Positions 48,145 through 57,763 of a stretch of 64,000 bases of DNA are shown here, in pieces. Made by a program: the position numbers and the translations under genes. The notes beneath the pieces were generated by a model, which saw nothing but the letters and a program-made list of their open reading frames with translations, did no database searches and was not told the DNA's origin. The DNA comes from Photobacterium profundum SS9. GTDB lineage: Bacteria > Pseudomonadota > Gammaproteobacteria > Enterobacterales > Vibrionaceae. The first letter of the stretch is position 1. Each line of letters opens with the position of its first letter. The DNA lies in assembly GCF_000196255.1 (NCBI RefSeq), contig NC_006370.1, forward strand, positions 2,555,411 through 2,619,410. The letters run 5' to 3'.

Positions 48145-48744
48145 CTAAATCGACACCAAATCATCCAATGTTAATTCAACTTGTACCTTGTCTGAAAAGT
48201 ACACTTCATCACAGTTATTACCGGGGCCAGCCCTATCAACAACCAAAAATTGATCTTCTTCTTTCAAGACTAAAACTGGGTGATGCCAAACACCTTTGTG
48301 ATAATTGACACCTTGCTTACCATTACTGATAAATGCACGTATTGCATCAGGATTTGGCGAGTCATCTTTAGGGGCAACAAGAATCAAATAAGGGTTACCC
48401 AAAAGAGGAACAAACGCCTGTGAACCCAGTGGATGGCGTTCCATCATCTTTATTGATAGCGGGTACTGCAATGGAGTTGCTTGAAATATACTTATAATCG
48501 GCTCGCCACCATTATCTGCAACATCGACATCAGCCATGCGATGATAGCGTCGTGTTGAGCCATTATTAATCATAAAGAACTCACTGTTATCTTTATCAAT
48601 TAAATCACCAAATGGCTTAAAGGCTTCTGGTGTTAATGGTTCAATCTTCAATGTTTTATTCAACAATAACGTTTCAGTCACAGTCGCTGATGCTTCTTTT
48701 GATTGTGCCTCTATCGATTGGTCAATGATATTTTGCAGTTCCAT
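48145..48744 (-). CDS. allA: Ureidoglycolate lyase
   Basis: 199 residues, longer than E. coli AllA (160) by an N-terminal extension of about 30 residues before LKIEPLTPEAFKPFGDLID. Family motifs: RYHRMADVDV, MMERHPLGSQAFVPL, YHKGVWHHPVLVL (metal/substrate His). Splits ureidoglycolate into glyoxylate and urea. AGGAGAGGGTA precedes the ATG at 48744. It lies between allantoicase and puuD in the leftward unit. Confidence 0.93.
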   Translation of the reverse strand: MELQNIIDQSIEAQSKEASATVTETLLLNKTLKIEPLTPEAFKPFGDLIDKDNSEFFMINNGSTRRYHRMADVDVADNGGEPIISIFQATPLQYPLSIKMMERHPLGSQAFVPLLGNPYLILVAPKDDSPNPDAIRAFISNGKQGVNYHKGVWHHPVLVLKEEDQFLVVDRAGPGNNCDEVYFSDKVQVELTLDDLVSI

Positions 48745-48777
48745 TACCCTCTCCTTTCAGGTTGGATTATGTCAGTC

Positions 48778-48942
48778 ATACCATTCTGGATAAGTAAATG
48801 GTCAGATAATTGCGCAGAGAAAATTGATAATAACAAGGCAGAAATTGAAGTAACTAGTGGTTCTAATTACAAAATTTCTAACGTAGTTATAAGCCATTTA
48901 AACTAGCAAGGATGAGCAGATACTTGTCTAGATTGGTATCAT
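48778..48942. repeat. Inverted-repeat miniature element, family B
   Basis: About 165 bp between allA and allantoicase, with ends ATACCATTCTGGATAAG and the near reverse complement (CTTGTCTAGATTGGTAT). The right end overlaps the allantoicase stop codon region. Partial copies of its ends occur at 11883-11912 and 34033-34062. No ORF inside. Confidence 0.6.
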
Positions 48943-49931
48943 TCACTTTTAAAGCCGAAAAGACGCAGACGGCTAATACCACCATCAGGGAAAATATTTA
49001 GGCGCACATGCGTGACTGCTCCAAGATCATTCACCTGCTCAACAAACTCCTGAATATTATGAGCAGATAACTTTTGCGAGGGCATTAATTCACGCCAGAA
49101 TAAGCTTTGCGTCTCTACCTGATCATCCGTTCCACCTTGAACATACGCGGCTTGAATTGAACAGCTATCTGGGAAGTTGCCTTTAAAGTGTGCGGTATCA
49201 ACCACGACTTTGCCAATTTTTCCTGGGCGACCTAAGGCAACAATCACCCAATCATTACCTGGTGTGCGGCGACGTGCGGTTTCCCAACCATCGCCCATAT
49301 TTTCACCACGGCCAGGGCCTAATATATTGGACTTCTTACCAAAGTGTTCATCACTACAAGCCAATGCTCGACCACCATTAACAACAGCCGCTAAATCAAC
49401 TTCTTGGTCAATACCGATTTGATCCCAGTTAACACTCGGACGACCATACACGCGTAAACGGGCTACACCACCGTCAGGGTAAATATTTAAACGGACATGG
49501 GTAAAGACCTGCTCGTTATCTAATGCATGTAAGTGATGGCTGTCACCTTGAAGGCTTTGTGACGACAGAATTTCTTGCCATTCAGTGCTATCAGACGGTT
49601 CACCGTCTGGGCTATAACAGGCATCAACAGACGCTGATGGTGGAAAGTTACCAGTGAAAAATGAGGTATCAATATCTAAACCCGCAATTGTTCCCGCAAG
49701 ACCCAGTCGAACGACACAAAAGTCATACCCTTCACTACGCTTACGGCGTGATTCCCAACCGTCCATCCACTTGCCGTTATCGTCATAAAGATCCTCTTTC
49801 CATTCCGCTGCTTCGGTACGGATCAAACGGCTTTTGTCTGCAAAAAAATCATCGGTTGCAAAGATTGCTTCAGCACCTAATTTAGGGTCTGCAAGGTTTA
49901 CGTATTGTTCAAAATTCAATGCCTTTTCCAT
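48939..49931 (-). CDS. alc: Allantoicase
   Basis: About 330 residues made of two homologous jelly-roll halves, each with [63 protein letters not shown] and [40 protein letters not shown]. Hydrolyses allantoate to ureidoglycolate and urea. The ATG at 49931 follows AGGATGATT; an upstream ATG lies at 49937. Third gene of the leftward allantoin unit. Confidence 0.96.
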   Translation of the reverse strand: MEKALNFEQYVNLADPKLGAEAIFATDDFFADKSRLIRTEAAEWKEDLYDDNGKWMDGWESRRKRSEGYDFCVVRLGLAGTIAGLDIDTSFFTGNFPPSASVDACYSPDGEPSDSTEWQEILSSQSLQGDSHHLHALDNEQVFTHVRLNIYPDGGVARLRVYGRPSVNWDQIGIDQEVDLAAVVNGGRALACSDEHFGKKSNILGPGRGENMGDGWETARRRTPGNDWVIVALGRPGKIGKVVVDTAHFKGNFPDSCSIQAAYVQGGTDDQVETQSLFWRELMPSQKLSAHNIQEFVEQVNDLGAVTHVRLNIFPDGGISRLRLFGFKSE

Positions 49932-50028
49932 AATCATCCTGTTTAATTAAGTTCATAAAGAATAAGAGTGTTATTCATTGTTTCGATTCATCGATAACAC
50001 AATAATGCGAAGTCGTTGTTTTCTTAAC

Positions 50029-50544
50029 TTACATATCTCGCAGACGAAAAAGAGCAATTTTATTGATCTCTTCTATCGCCTTGGCAAATTCAGTTTCACT
50101 GTCGTTATCAAGCCGTGCTTCGAAAGACTCAAGAATTTGATAACGATTCGCACCTTTCACGGCCATGATGAAAGGGAAGTTAAAGCGACTTTTGTAGCTA
50201 TTATTAAAATGCGTAAATCGTTCAAACTCTTCGGCGGAGCACTTATCAATACCTGCACCCGCTTGTTCAGAGGTTGATGCCTCGGTCAATTCACCATTCA
50301 CGGCAGCTCGGCCAGCTAAATCAGGGTGAGCATTAATTAATGCGAGCTGTTTATCTTTGCTTGCGGCTAATAAAATAGCGGTCATACGTTGATGCAATGA
50401 TTCAATGTCATCATCTTGTTCTGTTAATACTGCATCAAAAACAGATTCAGCGACCCAAGGGCTATGCTCATAAACATCGGCGAAGTGAGCGACAAAATCA
50501 CTACGATTCATTGTCGTTGGCTGACAATGTGAAAAACCTACCAT
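50029..50544 (-). CDS. uraD: OHCU decarboxylase
   Basis: 171 residues, the expected size. Catalytic His is in INAHPDLAGRAA, with Glu in EFERFTHFNNSYKSRFNFPFIMAVKG. It converts 2-oxo-4-hydroxy-4-carboxy-5-ureidoimidazoline to S-allantoin. Its start lies 2 bases after the PuuE stop codon, so the two are translationally coupled. Confidence 0.94.
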   Translation of the reverse strand: MVGFSHCQPTTMNRSDFVAHFADVYEHSPWVAESVFDAVLTEQDDDIESLHQRMTAILLAASKDKQLALINAHPDLAGRAAVNGELTEASTSEQAGAGIDKCSAEEFERFTHFNNSYKSRFNFPFIMAVKGANRYQILESFEARLDNDSETEFAKAIEEINKIALFRLRDM

Positions 50545-50546
50545 GC

Positions 50547-51470
50547 TTAAAATTCCTTCATACTTGGATGGGGATGATGTTCATGCCAATGCTTCGCAAT
50601 ATCAACACGACGACAAAGCCACACTTTGTCGTGTTGTTGTACATATTCGAGAAAACGCTTAAGAGCAGCAATTCGACCTGGGCGACCAATCAGGCGGCAA
50701 TGTAACCCCACCGACATCATCTTTGGGGCTGTTTCACCTTCTTCATATAAGGTATCGAACGTATCTTTTAGGTACTGGAAAAACTGTTCGCCAGAATTGA
50801 AACCTTGTACTGTGGCAAAACGCATATCGTTCACATCAAGAGTATAAGGAATAACCAATTGCGGTTTGCTGCCTTCTTCATGCCAATACGGTAGATCGTC
50901 ATCGTAAGCATCAGAGTCATATAAGAAGCCACCTTCTTCAGCCACAATCTTTCGGGTATTTACCCCAGTACGACCGGTATACCAACCCAGTGGGCGCTCA
51001 CCCGTAATACGCTCAATGATCTCGATGGCTTTATACATATGATCACGCTCTTCCGAGTAATCCATATGTTTATAATCAATCCAACGATAGCCATGGCTGC
51101 AAATCTCATGTTTTGCCTCAACCATCGCTTTAGCAACATCAGGATGACGTTCTAATGCCATGGCGACAGCAAATACGGTGAGTGGAATATCGTATTGCTT
51201 AAACAGCCGTAATACTCGCCATACACCAGCACGACTACCGTATTCATAGATTGATTCCATGCTCATATGGCGTTCGCCAGCAAACGGTTGAGCGGCAGGG
51301 ATTTCTGATAAGAAAGCTTCAGACTCTGAATCACCGTGCAAAATACAACGCTCACCACCTTCTTCATAGTTCAATACAAATGAAACAGCGATGCGTGCGT
51401 CATTTGGCCAATGTGGGTGCGGTGGTACGGAACCATAACCAACGAGATTACGGGGATAGTCATTACTCAT
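50547..51470 (-). CDS. puuE: Allantoinase PuuE (polysaccharide-deacetylase fold)
   Basis: 307 residues with a NodB-like fold: NYEEGGERCILHGD, EYGSRAGVWRVLRLF, EICSHGYRWIDYKHMDYSEERDHM, GWYTGRTGVNTRKI and HCRLIGRPGRIAAL. This is the cofactor-free allantoinase type found with PuuD and UraD, not the amidohydrolase AllB. Opens the allantoin ring to allantoate. First gene of the leftward puuE-uraD-alc-allA-puuD block, divergent from hiuH. Confidence 0.94.
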   Translation of the reverse strand: MSNDYPRNLVGYGSVPPHPHWPNDARIAVSFVLNYEEGGERCILHGDSESEAFLSEIPAAQPFAGERHMSMESIYEYGSRAGVWRVLRLFKQYDIPLTVFAVAMALERHPDVAKAMVEAKHEICSHGYRWIDYKHMDYSEERDHMYKAIEIIERITGERPLGWYTGRTGVNTRKIVAEEGGFLYDSDAYDDDLPYWHEEGSKPQLVIPYTLDVNDMRFATVQGFNSGEQFFQYLKDTFDTLYEEGETAPKMMSVGLHCRLIGRPGRIAALKRFLEYVQQHDKVWLCRRVDIAKHWHEHHPHPSMKEF

Positions 51471-51848
51471 CGAGAGACTCCTTAAACAAAAAAAATGCCA
51501 ACGTGAACTCGCTGCTTCATGTAGCCAAACACTATAATTCTAGTAAATAGTTTGAGCACGTTTCTAAATCTGTTTTTTCTTTTTACATCTTATGGTTTAA
51601 ATTTGTACCACGAATTGTATACAATCAACAAGCCAAATGTAAAATAAATGTTTCCAATGTTAATTATAGCGTAAATAGAGGCTAAGAAGCCTTTATTCAT
51701 CACGTGCCAAGCAGGCTATAGCAGTAAAGGCCACACAAATTCAATTAACATTTTTATCACAACACACTTTACTATCAGCCAAATTGTGTACATAGTTAGT
51801 AAAACTTAGAAACAATCATTCAGGAGAGCGCATAGCGCTAAATATAAA
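51471..51848. other. Divergent puuE/hiuH promoter region
   Basis: 378 bp without a gene. It contains the perfect palindrome ATTGTATACAAT at 51614-51625 and a partial match TTGTGTACAT at 51784-51793, both candidate operator sites. Confidence 0.55.
51614..51625. promoter_or_regulatory. Candidate GntR-type operator, ATTGTATACAAT
   Basis: A perfect 12-bp palindrome centred about 145 bases upstream of puuE and 230 bases upstream of hiuH. The core TTGTATACAA recurs at 52219-52228 and, with one change, at 25308-25317 before the GntR gene. Recognition by that GntR protein is inferred. Confidence 0.5.
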
Positions 51849-52202
51849 ATGGGCAGATTAACAACACACATTCTAGACACGGCAAACGGTGTTCCAGGTG
51901 CAGAGATAAAAGTAGAATTGTATCGTGTTAACGGTGCTTCACTGGAGCTGTTAAAAACCGTATTTACCAATACTGATGGGCGTACAGATAGTCCAATTCT
52001 CGACACTGAAGAATTTGCCACAGGTAAATATCAATTAGTGTTTCATACTGCACCGTACTTTACATTACGCGGTGTTGAGCTGCCTGATGTGCCTTTTCTT
52101 GATGATGTTGTTATACGTTTTGGTATTGCTGATTCCCATGCACATTACCATGTGCCTTTATTAGTCTCGCCTTATAGTTTCTCTACTTATAGAGGCAGTT
52201 AA
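51849..52202 (+). CDS. hiuH: 5-hydroxyisourate hydrolase
   Basis: 117 residues, transthyretin-related protein. N-terminal [23 protein letters not shown] and the diagnostic C-terminal YRGS are present, with catalytic His in HILD and [19 protein letters not shown]. It hydrolyses the PuuD product 5-hydroxyisourate to OHCU. No signal peptide, so cytoplasmic. First gene of the rightward block before the purine permeases. Confidence 0.95.
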   Translation: MGRLTTHILDTANGVPGAEIKVELYRVNGASLELLKTVFTNTDGRTDSPILDTEEFATGKYQLVFHTAPYFTLRGVELPDVPFLDDVVIRFGIADSHAHYHVPLLVSPYSFSTYRGS

Positions 52203-52218
52203 TATATGACGAGAGACC

Positions 52219-52228
52219 TTGTATACAA
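52219..52228. promoter_or_regulatory. Candidate operator TTGTATACAA between hiuH and the AzgA-type permease
   Basis: Perfect 10-bp palindrome 17 bases after the hiuH stop and about 220 bases upstream of the permease. Same core as the site at 51614-51625. Confidence 0.45.
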
Positions 52229-52449
52229 TCACAAATAACAGTGATTGCGCTTTCTCTCACTTTATTTTCAATATTGAAATAAAAGCCAAACTATATATGT
52301 AGCTAATTTAAATAAACTCAAGCTGGTATAGATCTTGATAAATCAAAAATAACGACCGTTATTTACATAAATGATAAATCAATGAACTAAAACAAATGGA
52401 AATTGTATTCATTTAAATTCAAATATGAGCAAAGAAAGGAAGATTCATA

Positions 52450-53799
52450 ATGAACAATACCAAAGCAGAAGAGCTACACAGTAAGGAAGGTATATCGTCC
52501 TCTTTTTTAGAACGATTTTTTAAATTAAAAGAACATGGAACCAATGTTAAAAATGAATTAATAGGCGGCATTACTACCTTTGCAACAATGGCTTACATTA
52601 TTTTCGTTAACCCCAGTATTATGGCAGCAACTGGCATGGATCCCGGTGCTGTATTTGTTGCAACCTGTATAGGTGCTGCATTTGGAACACTATTAATGGG
52701 TTTATTTGCTAATTGGCCTGTAGGCCTCGCACCGGGAATGGGCTTAAATGCATTTTTCTCTTTTACCATTGTTGGCGAAATGGGTTATAGCTGGGAAGTT
52801 GCACTGGGTGCAGTCTTTATTTCAGGCATACTCTTTGTTGGCATGAGCTTCTATAAAGTTCGTGAATGGATTATAGAGAGTATACCTGAGAGCCTACGCT
52901 ATTCGATGACGGCTGGTGTTGGTTTATTCCTTGGATTAATCGGTTTGAAAACGGCGGGTATTGTTGTTGATAACCCAGCAACATTAGTATCACTGGGTGA
53001 TTTTACCCAACCCGATGCCCTACTGGCTGCAATTTGTTTCCTTATTATCTCCGTATTGAGTGAACGTAAAGTTTTTGGTGCTGTTCTTATCGGTATCATT
53101 GGCGTCACTCTGGTTGGCATGATGTTAGGTATCGTTCAGTACCAAGGCATTTTTGCAGCACCGCCAAGTATTGCACCTACCCTCTTTGCCATGGACATCC
53201 AAGGCGCACTCAATATCTCAATGGTCAGTGTGATTCTAGCCTTCCTATTCGTCAACATGTTCGATACGGCAGGTACACTAATGGGGGTGGCAGATCGTGC
53301 CAACTTAGTCAATAAAGACACAGGCAAGATTGAAGGCTTAAGTAAAGCACTGAAAGCCGACAGTATTGCAAGTGTTGCAGGTGCATGTGTGGGTTGTCCA
53401 CCTGTTACCAGTTATGTTGAAAGTGCTGCGGGTGTTGCCGCTGGCGGTCGAACTGGTTTATCTGCGATTGTTATTTCATTGCTGTTTGTTGCTGCTATTT
53501 TCTTATCACCTTTGGCTAGTATGATTCCAGCCTACGCAACATCAGGGGCATTGATTTACGTTGCTTTCGTTATGATGAGCAGCATGCAACATATTAACTG
53601 GAAAGAATTTACCGATTCAGCACCCGCCGCCATTACAGCACTGATGATGCCACTTACCTTTTCAATCGCAAATGGTATTGCGCTGGGCTTTATCACTTAC
53701 ACCGTACTAAAACTGGCAACAGGTAAAACCAAAGAAGTCTCAATTAGCATGTATGCGTTAACCGCCATTTTTATCGCCAAGTTAGTGTATATCGGCTAA
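52450..53799 (+). CDS. NCS2 purine permease, AzgA type
   Basis: 449 residues with about 13 membrane segments. AzgA-branch (COG2252) motifs: ELIGGITTFATMAYIIFVNPSIMAATGMDPGAVFVATCIGAAFGTLLMG, LAPGMGLNAFFSFTIV, FLFVNMFDTAGTLMGVADRANLV, and ACVGCPPVTSYVESAAGVAAGGRTGL. E. coli relatives import adenine or guanine and hypoxanthine with protons. AAGGAAGATTCATA precedes the ATG. Role here is probably uptake of hypoxanthine/guanine for the xdh/guaD route. Confidence 0.92.
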   Translation: MNNTKAEELHSKEGISSSFLERFFKLKEHGTNVKNELIGGITTFATMAYIIFVNPSIMAATGMDPGAVFVATCIGAAFGTLLMGLFANWPVGLAPGMGLNAFFSFTIVGEMGYSWEVALGAVFISGILFVGMSFYKVREWIIESIPESLRYSMTAGVGLFLGLIGLKTAGIVVDNPATLVSLGDFTQPDALLAAICFLIISVLSERKVFGAVLIGIIGVTLVGMMLGIVQYQGIFAAPPSIAPTLFAMDIQGALNISMVSVILAFLFVNMFDTAGTLMGVADRANLVNKDTGKIEGLSKALKADSIASVAGACVGCPPVTSYVESAAGVAAGGRTGLSAIVISLLFVAAIFLSPLASMIPAYATSGALIYVAFVMMSSMQHINWKEFTDSAPAAITALMMPLTFSIANGIALGFITYTVLKLATGKTKEVSISMYALTAIFIAKLVYIG

Positions 53800-53839
53800 C
53801 TGAACAGAGACTTTTTAAAATTAGACACACCCTATTTAA

Positions 53840-53906
53840 GGAGCTGTCGACGTTATTGTTCAGGTCTCTGTTCTGTTCGGTAATGGGAACGCCGACAGCA
53901 CCTTAA
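53840..53906 (+). promoter_or_regulatory. Long stem-loop between the two purine permease genes
   Basis: GCTGTCGACGTT and AACGCCGACAGC pair with one mismatch, extended outward by AAGG/CCTT with one bulge, around a roughly 38-base loop. It starts 40 bases after the AzgA-type stop codon and ends about 135 bases before the second permease. It has no T-run, so it is not a standard terminator. It may be a leader element of the second permease gene. Confidence 0.4.
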
Positions 53907-54041
53907 ACCGCATCATTCAAAGTAGAAATACGAACCTTAATCAGGAACTCTATTGACGCTACGCAGTTTGTAGAAGGTCAAACTTTGTTCATAAACCAGT
54001 CAATTCGTAATTAATGGATTGAATTGACAGAGGGAATAACA

Positions 54042-55430
54042 ATGAAACTTCTCTATACACTCAATGAACGCCCACCACATGGGTTAACATTTTTACTAGC
54101 ACTCCAACACATGTTGGCTTCTATTGGTGGGATCGTTGCCGTCCCTTTAATCGTCGGTACTTCAATTGGATTACCCGTCGATGAAGTCGTCACACTGATC
54201 AACGCTGCATTGTTAGCATCAGGTATTGTGACCATTGCCCAATGTGTTGGCATAGGCCCTGTCGGTATTCGGTTACCCGTTGTTATGGGTTCCAGCTTTG
54301 CCTTTTTAGGTGTGGCTATATCCATCGGTAAAGAAGGCGGTGTCAGTAGCATTATGGGGGCGTCGTTAGTTGGCTCTTTCGTGGTAATTCTGGCCAGCTT
54401 CTATATGGATAAGATCAGGAAGCTATTTCCAACTGTTGTAAGTGGTGTTGTTGTCACCCTTATTGGTTTAACTATTCTACCCGTTGCGATGAATTGGGTG
54501 GGCGACGCACCTGCCGTCAGCGAAGAATTTGCCACACTGCCTAAGCTATTTCTAGCGATGATCTCGCTGGCTATCGTTATTGCGGTATCGGTTTATTGTA
54601 AAGGTGCTATTGCGGCTTCGGCCATTGTTATTGGTCTTGCAGGTGGTTACATCGTCGCATTATCAATGGGTATGGTTAACCTAGAACAAGTTGCTTCCGC
54701 TGAATGGATAAGTGGACCAGAGCCATTTAAATACGGCTTCACCTTTTCGTTTGGTGCCATCATCAGTATGAGCTTGGTGTACATCGTCGTTATTGCAGAA
54801 GCAACGGGCGACTTTATGGCACTGGGCAGTAACTGCCATGCAAAAGTCACGGGAAGAGATTTAAAACGAGGATTATTAGGCGATGGTCTCGGCAGTACAT
54901 TATCCGCAATCCTAACGGCTATGCCATTAGCATCATTCAGCCAAAACGTGGGCATAGTCGGTATTACGGGTGTGGCAAGTCGTTATGTTGTTGCTGGAAC
55001 AGGCGGTTTGTTGATTCTTGGCGGTCTATTTCCAAAACTAGCGGCACTCGCCGTAACAATACCTAAGCCCGTTCTTGGCGGCGTTGGTTTTGTTATGTTC
55101 GGTATGATTGCTTACGCTGGTATTCGCATGCTGATAAAAGCGGCTGATACAAAACGAAATGCGTTGGTTATTTGTGTCGGTCTAGCATCAGGATTGGCGG
55201 TAACCTTTGAGCCTCGCCTTATTCAGCACCTACCACACGATATCGCAAACTTTTTCCACTCAGGCATTACGACGGGTACGATAATTACAGTATTGCTTCA
55301 CCAAATTTTACCTGAATCTTCAGCGAAAGAAGAGCTGGAAGATAATGAAGTCTACGAAGAAGTTAGATTAAGCCCTGATTCAGATCTTGATGAAGAAGCA
55401 GAACCACTAGCAACGCAGAAAAATAGCTAA
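54042..55430 (+). CDS. NCS2 xanthine/urate permease
   Basis: About 462 residues, nucleobase-cation symporter-2 branch (COG2233). Motifs: GLTFLLALQHMLASIGGIVAVPLIVG (with the conserved QH), VVIAEATGDFMALG, FSQNVGIVGITGVASRYVVAG (NxG motif), and PKPVLGGVGFVMFGMI. The acidic hydrophilic tail of about 40 residues is unusual. Homologues transport xanthine (XanQ) or urate (UacT); the neighbourhood favours urate or xanthine. The ATG at 54042 follows GAGGGAATAAC. Confidence 0.9.
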   Translation: MKLLYTLNERPPHGLTFLLALQHMLASIGGIVAVPLIVGTSIGLPVDEVVTLINAALLASGIVTIAQCVGIGPVGIRLPVVMGSSFAFLGVAISIGKEGGVSSIMGASLVGSFVVILASFYMDKIRKLFPTVVSGVVVTLIGLTILPVAMNWVGDAPAVSEEFATLPKLFLAMISLAIVIAVSVYCKGAIAASAIVIGLAGGYIVALSMGMVNLEQVASAEWISGPEPFKYGFTFSFGAIISMSLVYIVVIAEATGDFMALGSNCHAKVTGRDLKRGLLGDGLGSTLSAILTAMPLASFSQNVGIVGITGVASRYVVAGTGGLLILGGLFPKLAALAVTIPKPVLGGVGFVMFGMIAYAGIRMLIKAADTKRNALVICVGLASGLAVTFEPRLIQHLPHDIANFFHSGITTGTIITVLLHQILPESSAKEELEDNEVYEEVRLSPDSDLDEEAEPLATQKNS

Positions 55431-55519
55431 TGTATAAAAATGCGAAATAACGACAGGTAATTTAAGCTCTATTTAATCACTGTTTCAGCAACATCAATCG
55501 GTAATTGTTATATACCCCA

Positions 55520-55547
55520 GTGCTTTTTATAGCGTTATAAAAAGCAC
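55520..55547 (+). terminator. Stem-loop after the urate/xanthine permease
   Basis: GTGCTTTTTAT (55520-55530) pairs perfectly with ATAAAAAGCAC (55537-55547), followed by GTTTA. Terminator-like though the T-run is short. Confidence 0.55.
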
Positions 55548-55617
55548 GTTTACTCACTAAATAATGAACAAAGACCCTCTTCCCTGAAAAGGCTGAGATG
55601 GCTAAGGACAACTATGA

Positions 55618-56982
55618 ATGGAAACAATCTGGCTTAAAAATCCTTTAGCAGTGTACACAGGTACAAGTGAGGATGCCCGAGGTGGCGTAGTCATTTCTGG
55701 TACAACGATTATTGAGCTTATCGCTCTAGGCTGTGAGCCCCAGAATAAGATCAATGTCGTGGTCGATGCTAGCCAGCATGTGATGACACCGGGATTGATT
55801 AATACCCACCATCATTTCTATCAAACACTGACTCGCGCCTACCCAGACGCACTCAATAAAGAACTCTTTCATTGGCTTAAAACGCTCTACCCAGTTTGGT
55901 CTGGTTTAGATGAAGAGATGATGCGTTTTACCACAGAAGTCGCGCTTGTCGAAATGATGATGTCAGGTTGTACAACCGCATCAGACCATCATTACCTTAT
56001 CCCTACCGGGTTAGAAAACGCGATTGATTTACAAGTCGAAGCAGCAAACAAACTCAGTATTCGCGCCATCTTTACCCGAGGTTCAATGAGCTTAGGGGAA
56101 GATGAAGGGGGTTTACCGCCTCGCAATACCATTCAAACCGAGCAAGCAATCATCGATGACAGTCACCGTTTAATCCGTGAATATCATCAACGTGAAGACG
56201 GCGCGATGATTCAAATTGCCCTCGCCCCCTGTTCACCGTTCTCTGTCACTACTGAGTTGATGAAAGAAACAGCCCGTATCGCGAAGAATGAAGACGTAAT
56301 GGTTCACACCCATCTATGTGAAACCATTGATGAAGAAGACTTCTGTTTACAACGCTTTGGCCTACGACCTGTCGATTACCTTGAAGATGTAGGCTGGCTT
56401 AACCACCGCACTTGGTTAGCCCATGGCATTCATTTTAATGACGAAGAAATCAAACGACTCGGTAAAGCCCAAATAGGTATTAGCCATTGCCCTACCTCAA
56501 ACATGATGTTGGCATCGGGTATTTGTCGTAATAACGAACTTGAAGCGGCAGGCGTAAAAGTCGGACTGGGGGTTGATGGTTCAGCATCTAATGACGGTTC
56601 AAACATGATTGGTGAAGTACGTATGGCGTTGTACTTACAACGTTTACGCTATGGCTCTGCTAACGTAAGTCATTTCGATGCGCTTCGCTGGGCAACACAA
56701 GGTTCAGCTCAAGCCATGGGACGTCAAGACATTGGTACATTAGCCGTTGGCAAACAAGCTGATATTGCAATGTTCAAGCTGGATGAAATTCGTTTCTCTG
56801 GTTCACACGACCCGCTAGCCGCGCTTATTTTATGTGGTGCACACCAGGCAGACAAAGTGATGATTGCAGGTAAGTGGCGAGTAAGCGACGGGCAAGTCAT
56901 TGGTTTGGATCTCGAACAGCTGTTATATAAACACCGCAATGCCGCGAAACGCTTGGCAGAAAAAGTCCTGGCAATGCGTTAA
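55618..56982 (+). CDS. 8-oxoguanine deaminase (AtzA/TrzN-type amidohydrolase)
   Basis: 454 residues. Zinc motifs GLINTHHHFYQTLTRAYPD, MVHTHLCETIDEEDF, LAHGIHFNDEE and GLGVDGSASNDGSNM. The N terminus IWLKNPLAVYTGTSEDARGGVVI is characteristic of 8-oxoguanine deaminases of pseudomonads, which convert 8-oxoguanine to urate. That would place the product directly into the PuuD pathway. The start at 55618 lies after GGCTAAGGACAACTATGA with a second ATG upstream overlapping (55614) out of frame. Confidence 0.88.
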   Translation: METIWLKNPLAVYTGTSEDARGGVVISGTTIIELIALGCEPQNKINVVVDASQHVMTPGLINTHHHFYQTLTRAYPDALNKELFHWLKTLYPVWSGLDEEMMRFTTEVALVEMMMSGCTTASDHHYLIPTGLENAIDLQVEAANKLSIRAIFTRGSMSLGEDEGGLPPRNTIQTEQAIIDDSHRLIREYHQREDGAMIQIALAPCSPFSVTTELMKETARIAKNEDVMVHTHLCETIDEEDFCLQRFGLRPVDYLEDVGWLNHRTWLAHGIHFNDEEIKRLGKAQIGISHCPTSNMMLASGICRNNELEAAGVKVGLGVDGSASNDGSNMIGEVRMALYLQRLRYGSANVSHFDALRWATQGSAQAMGRQDIGTLAVGKQADIAMFKLDEIRFSGSHDPLAALILCGAHQADKVMIAGKWRVSDGQVIGLDLEQLLYKHRNAAKRLAEKVLAMR

Positions 56983-57068
56983 TAGATCAGAAATCCATAG
57001 CAAGGGAAACCTTAATATTCGTGAGGCTAGCTGTTCGTTGAATCAGTTCTACAGCTAGTCTTATGCTT

Positions 57069-57165
57069 TATATCCAAACTACCTAAAGATACTGAATTCT
57101 GAGTCACTCCCGAAAGTCGAGTTTTGTTGGGATATAAGGTGAATAGCACAACCCCTACTTATTTA
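57069..57165. repeat. Degenerate remnant of a family A element
   Basis: Blocks from the family A end (ATCCAAACTACCTAAAGATACTG) and interior (GAGTCACTCCCGAAAGTCGAGTTTTGTTGGG) are present, but the middle and the other end are lost. Confidence 0.5.
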
Positions 57166-57763
57166 ACTGACAGCCATTGATCACAAACTGGGTTAGAAAC
57201 TCTGCCGCTTCAGCATAATCATTATTATCTAATGCTGGCTTGTTAAGTACATTACAAATTTGCCAACTAAAATCGGCATACGTCTGCGTCGAAGCCCAAA
57301 TAGTGAACATAAGGTGCTGAGGTGATACTTTTACCATCCTGCCCTGCTCAATCCATAACTCAAATTTTTCAACAATCATTTTTGACTGTTGTAATAAGCC
57401 ATCGGCAATGTCCTGAGGCAGATACTTCGCCCCCGACATGACTTCGTTCGCAAACACTTTTGATGCATACGGGTGATCACGAGAAATCCGTAGTTTGGTT
57501 TTGATATATTCAGTCAAGGCTTCAGCAGGATCATCGAGCTGCTCTATAGGTTTAGAGGCATCTAATAACGGCTGAATAACACTTTCAAGTACAGCGCGGT
57601 ACAAATTATCTTTAGTACTGAAGTAATAATAAACATTAGGCTTTGGAATATTCGCTTCTTTGGCAATATCTGCCATTTTTGTTGCTGCATATCCTTGCAA
57701 GGCAAATAGTCGACATGCAACCTCAATGATAAGATCCTGATTCTTTTCTCTTATTTTTGACAT
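57155..57763 (-). CDS. TetR-family regulator, RutR-like
   Basis: 202 residues. TetR helix-turn-helix (EVACRLFALQGYAATKMADIAKEANIPKPNVYYYFSTKDNLYRAVLES) and a C-terminal domain typical of the RutR/YcdC branch (RDHPYASKVFANEVMSGAKYL, FTIWASTQTYADFSWQI). RutR in E. coli senses uracil and thymine and controls pyrimidine and purine catabolism genes. Convergent with the 8-oxoguanine deaminase gene, so control of the purine genes is plausible but unproven. Confidence 0.88.
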   Translation of the reverse strand: MSKIREKNQDLIIEVACRLFALQGYAATKMADIAKEANIPKPNVYYYFSTKDNLYRAVLESVIQPLLDASKPIEQLDDPAEALTEYIKTKLRISRDHPYASKVFANEVMSGAKYLPQDIADGLLQQSKMIVEKFELWIEQGRMVKVSPQHLMFTIWASTQTYADFSWQICNVLNKPALDNNDYAEAAEFLTQFVINGCQLNK

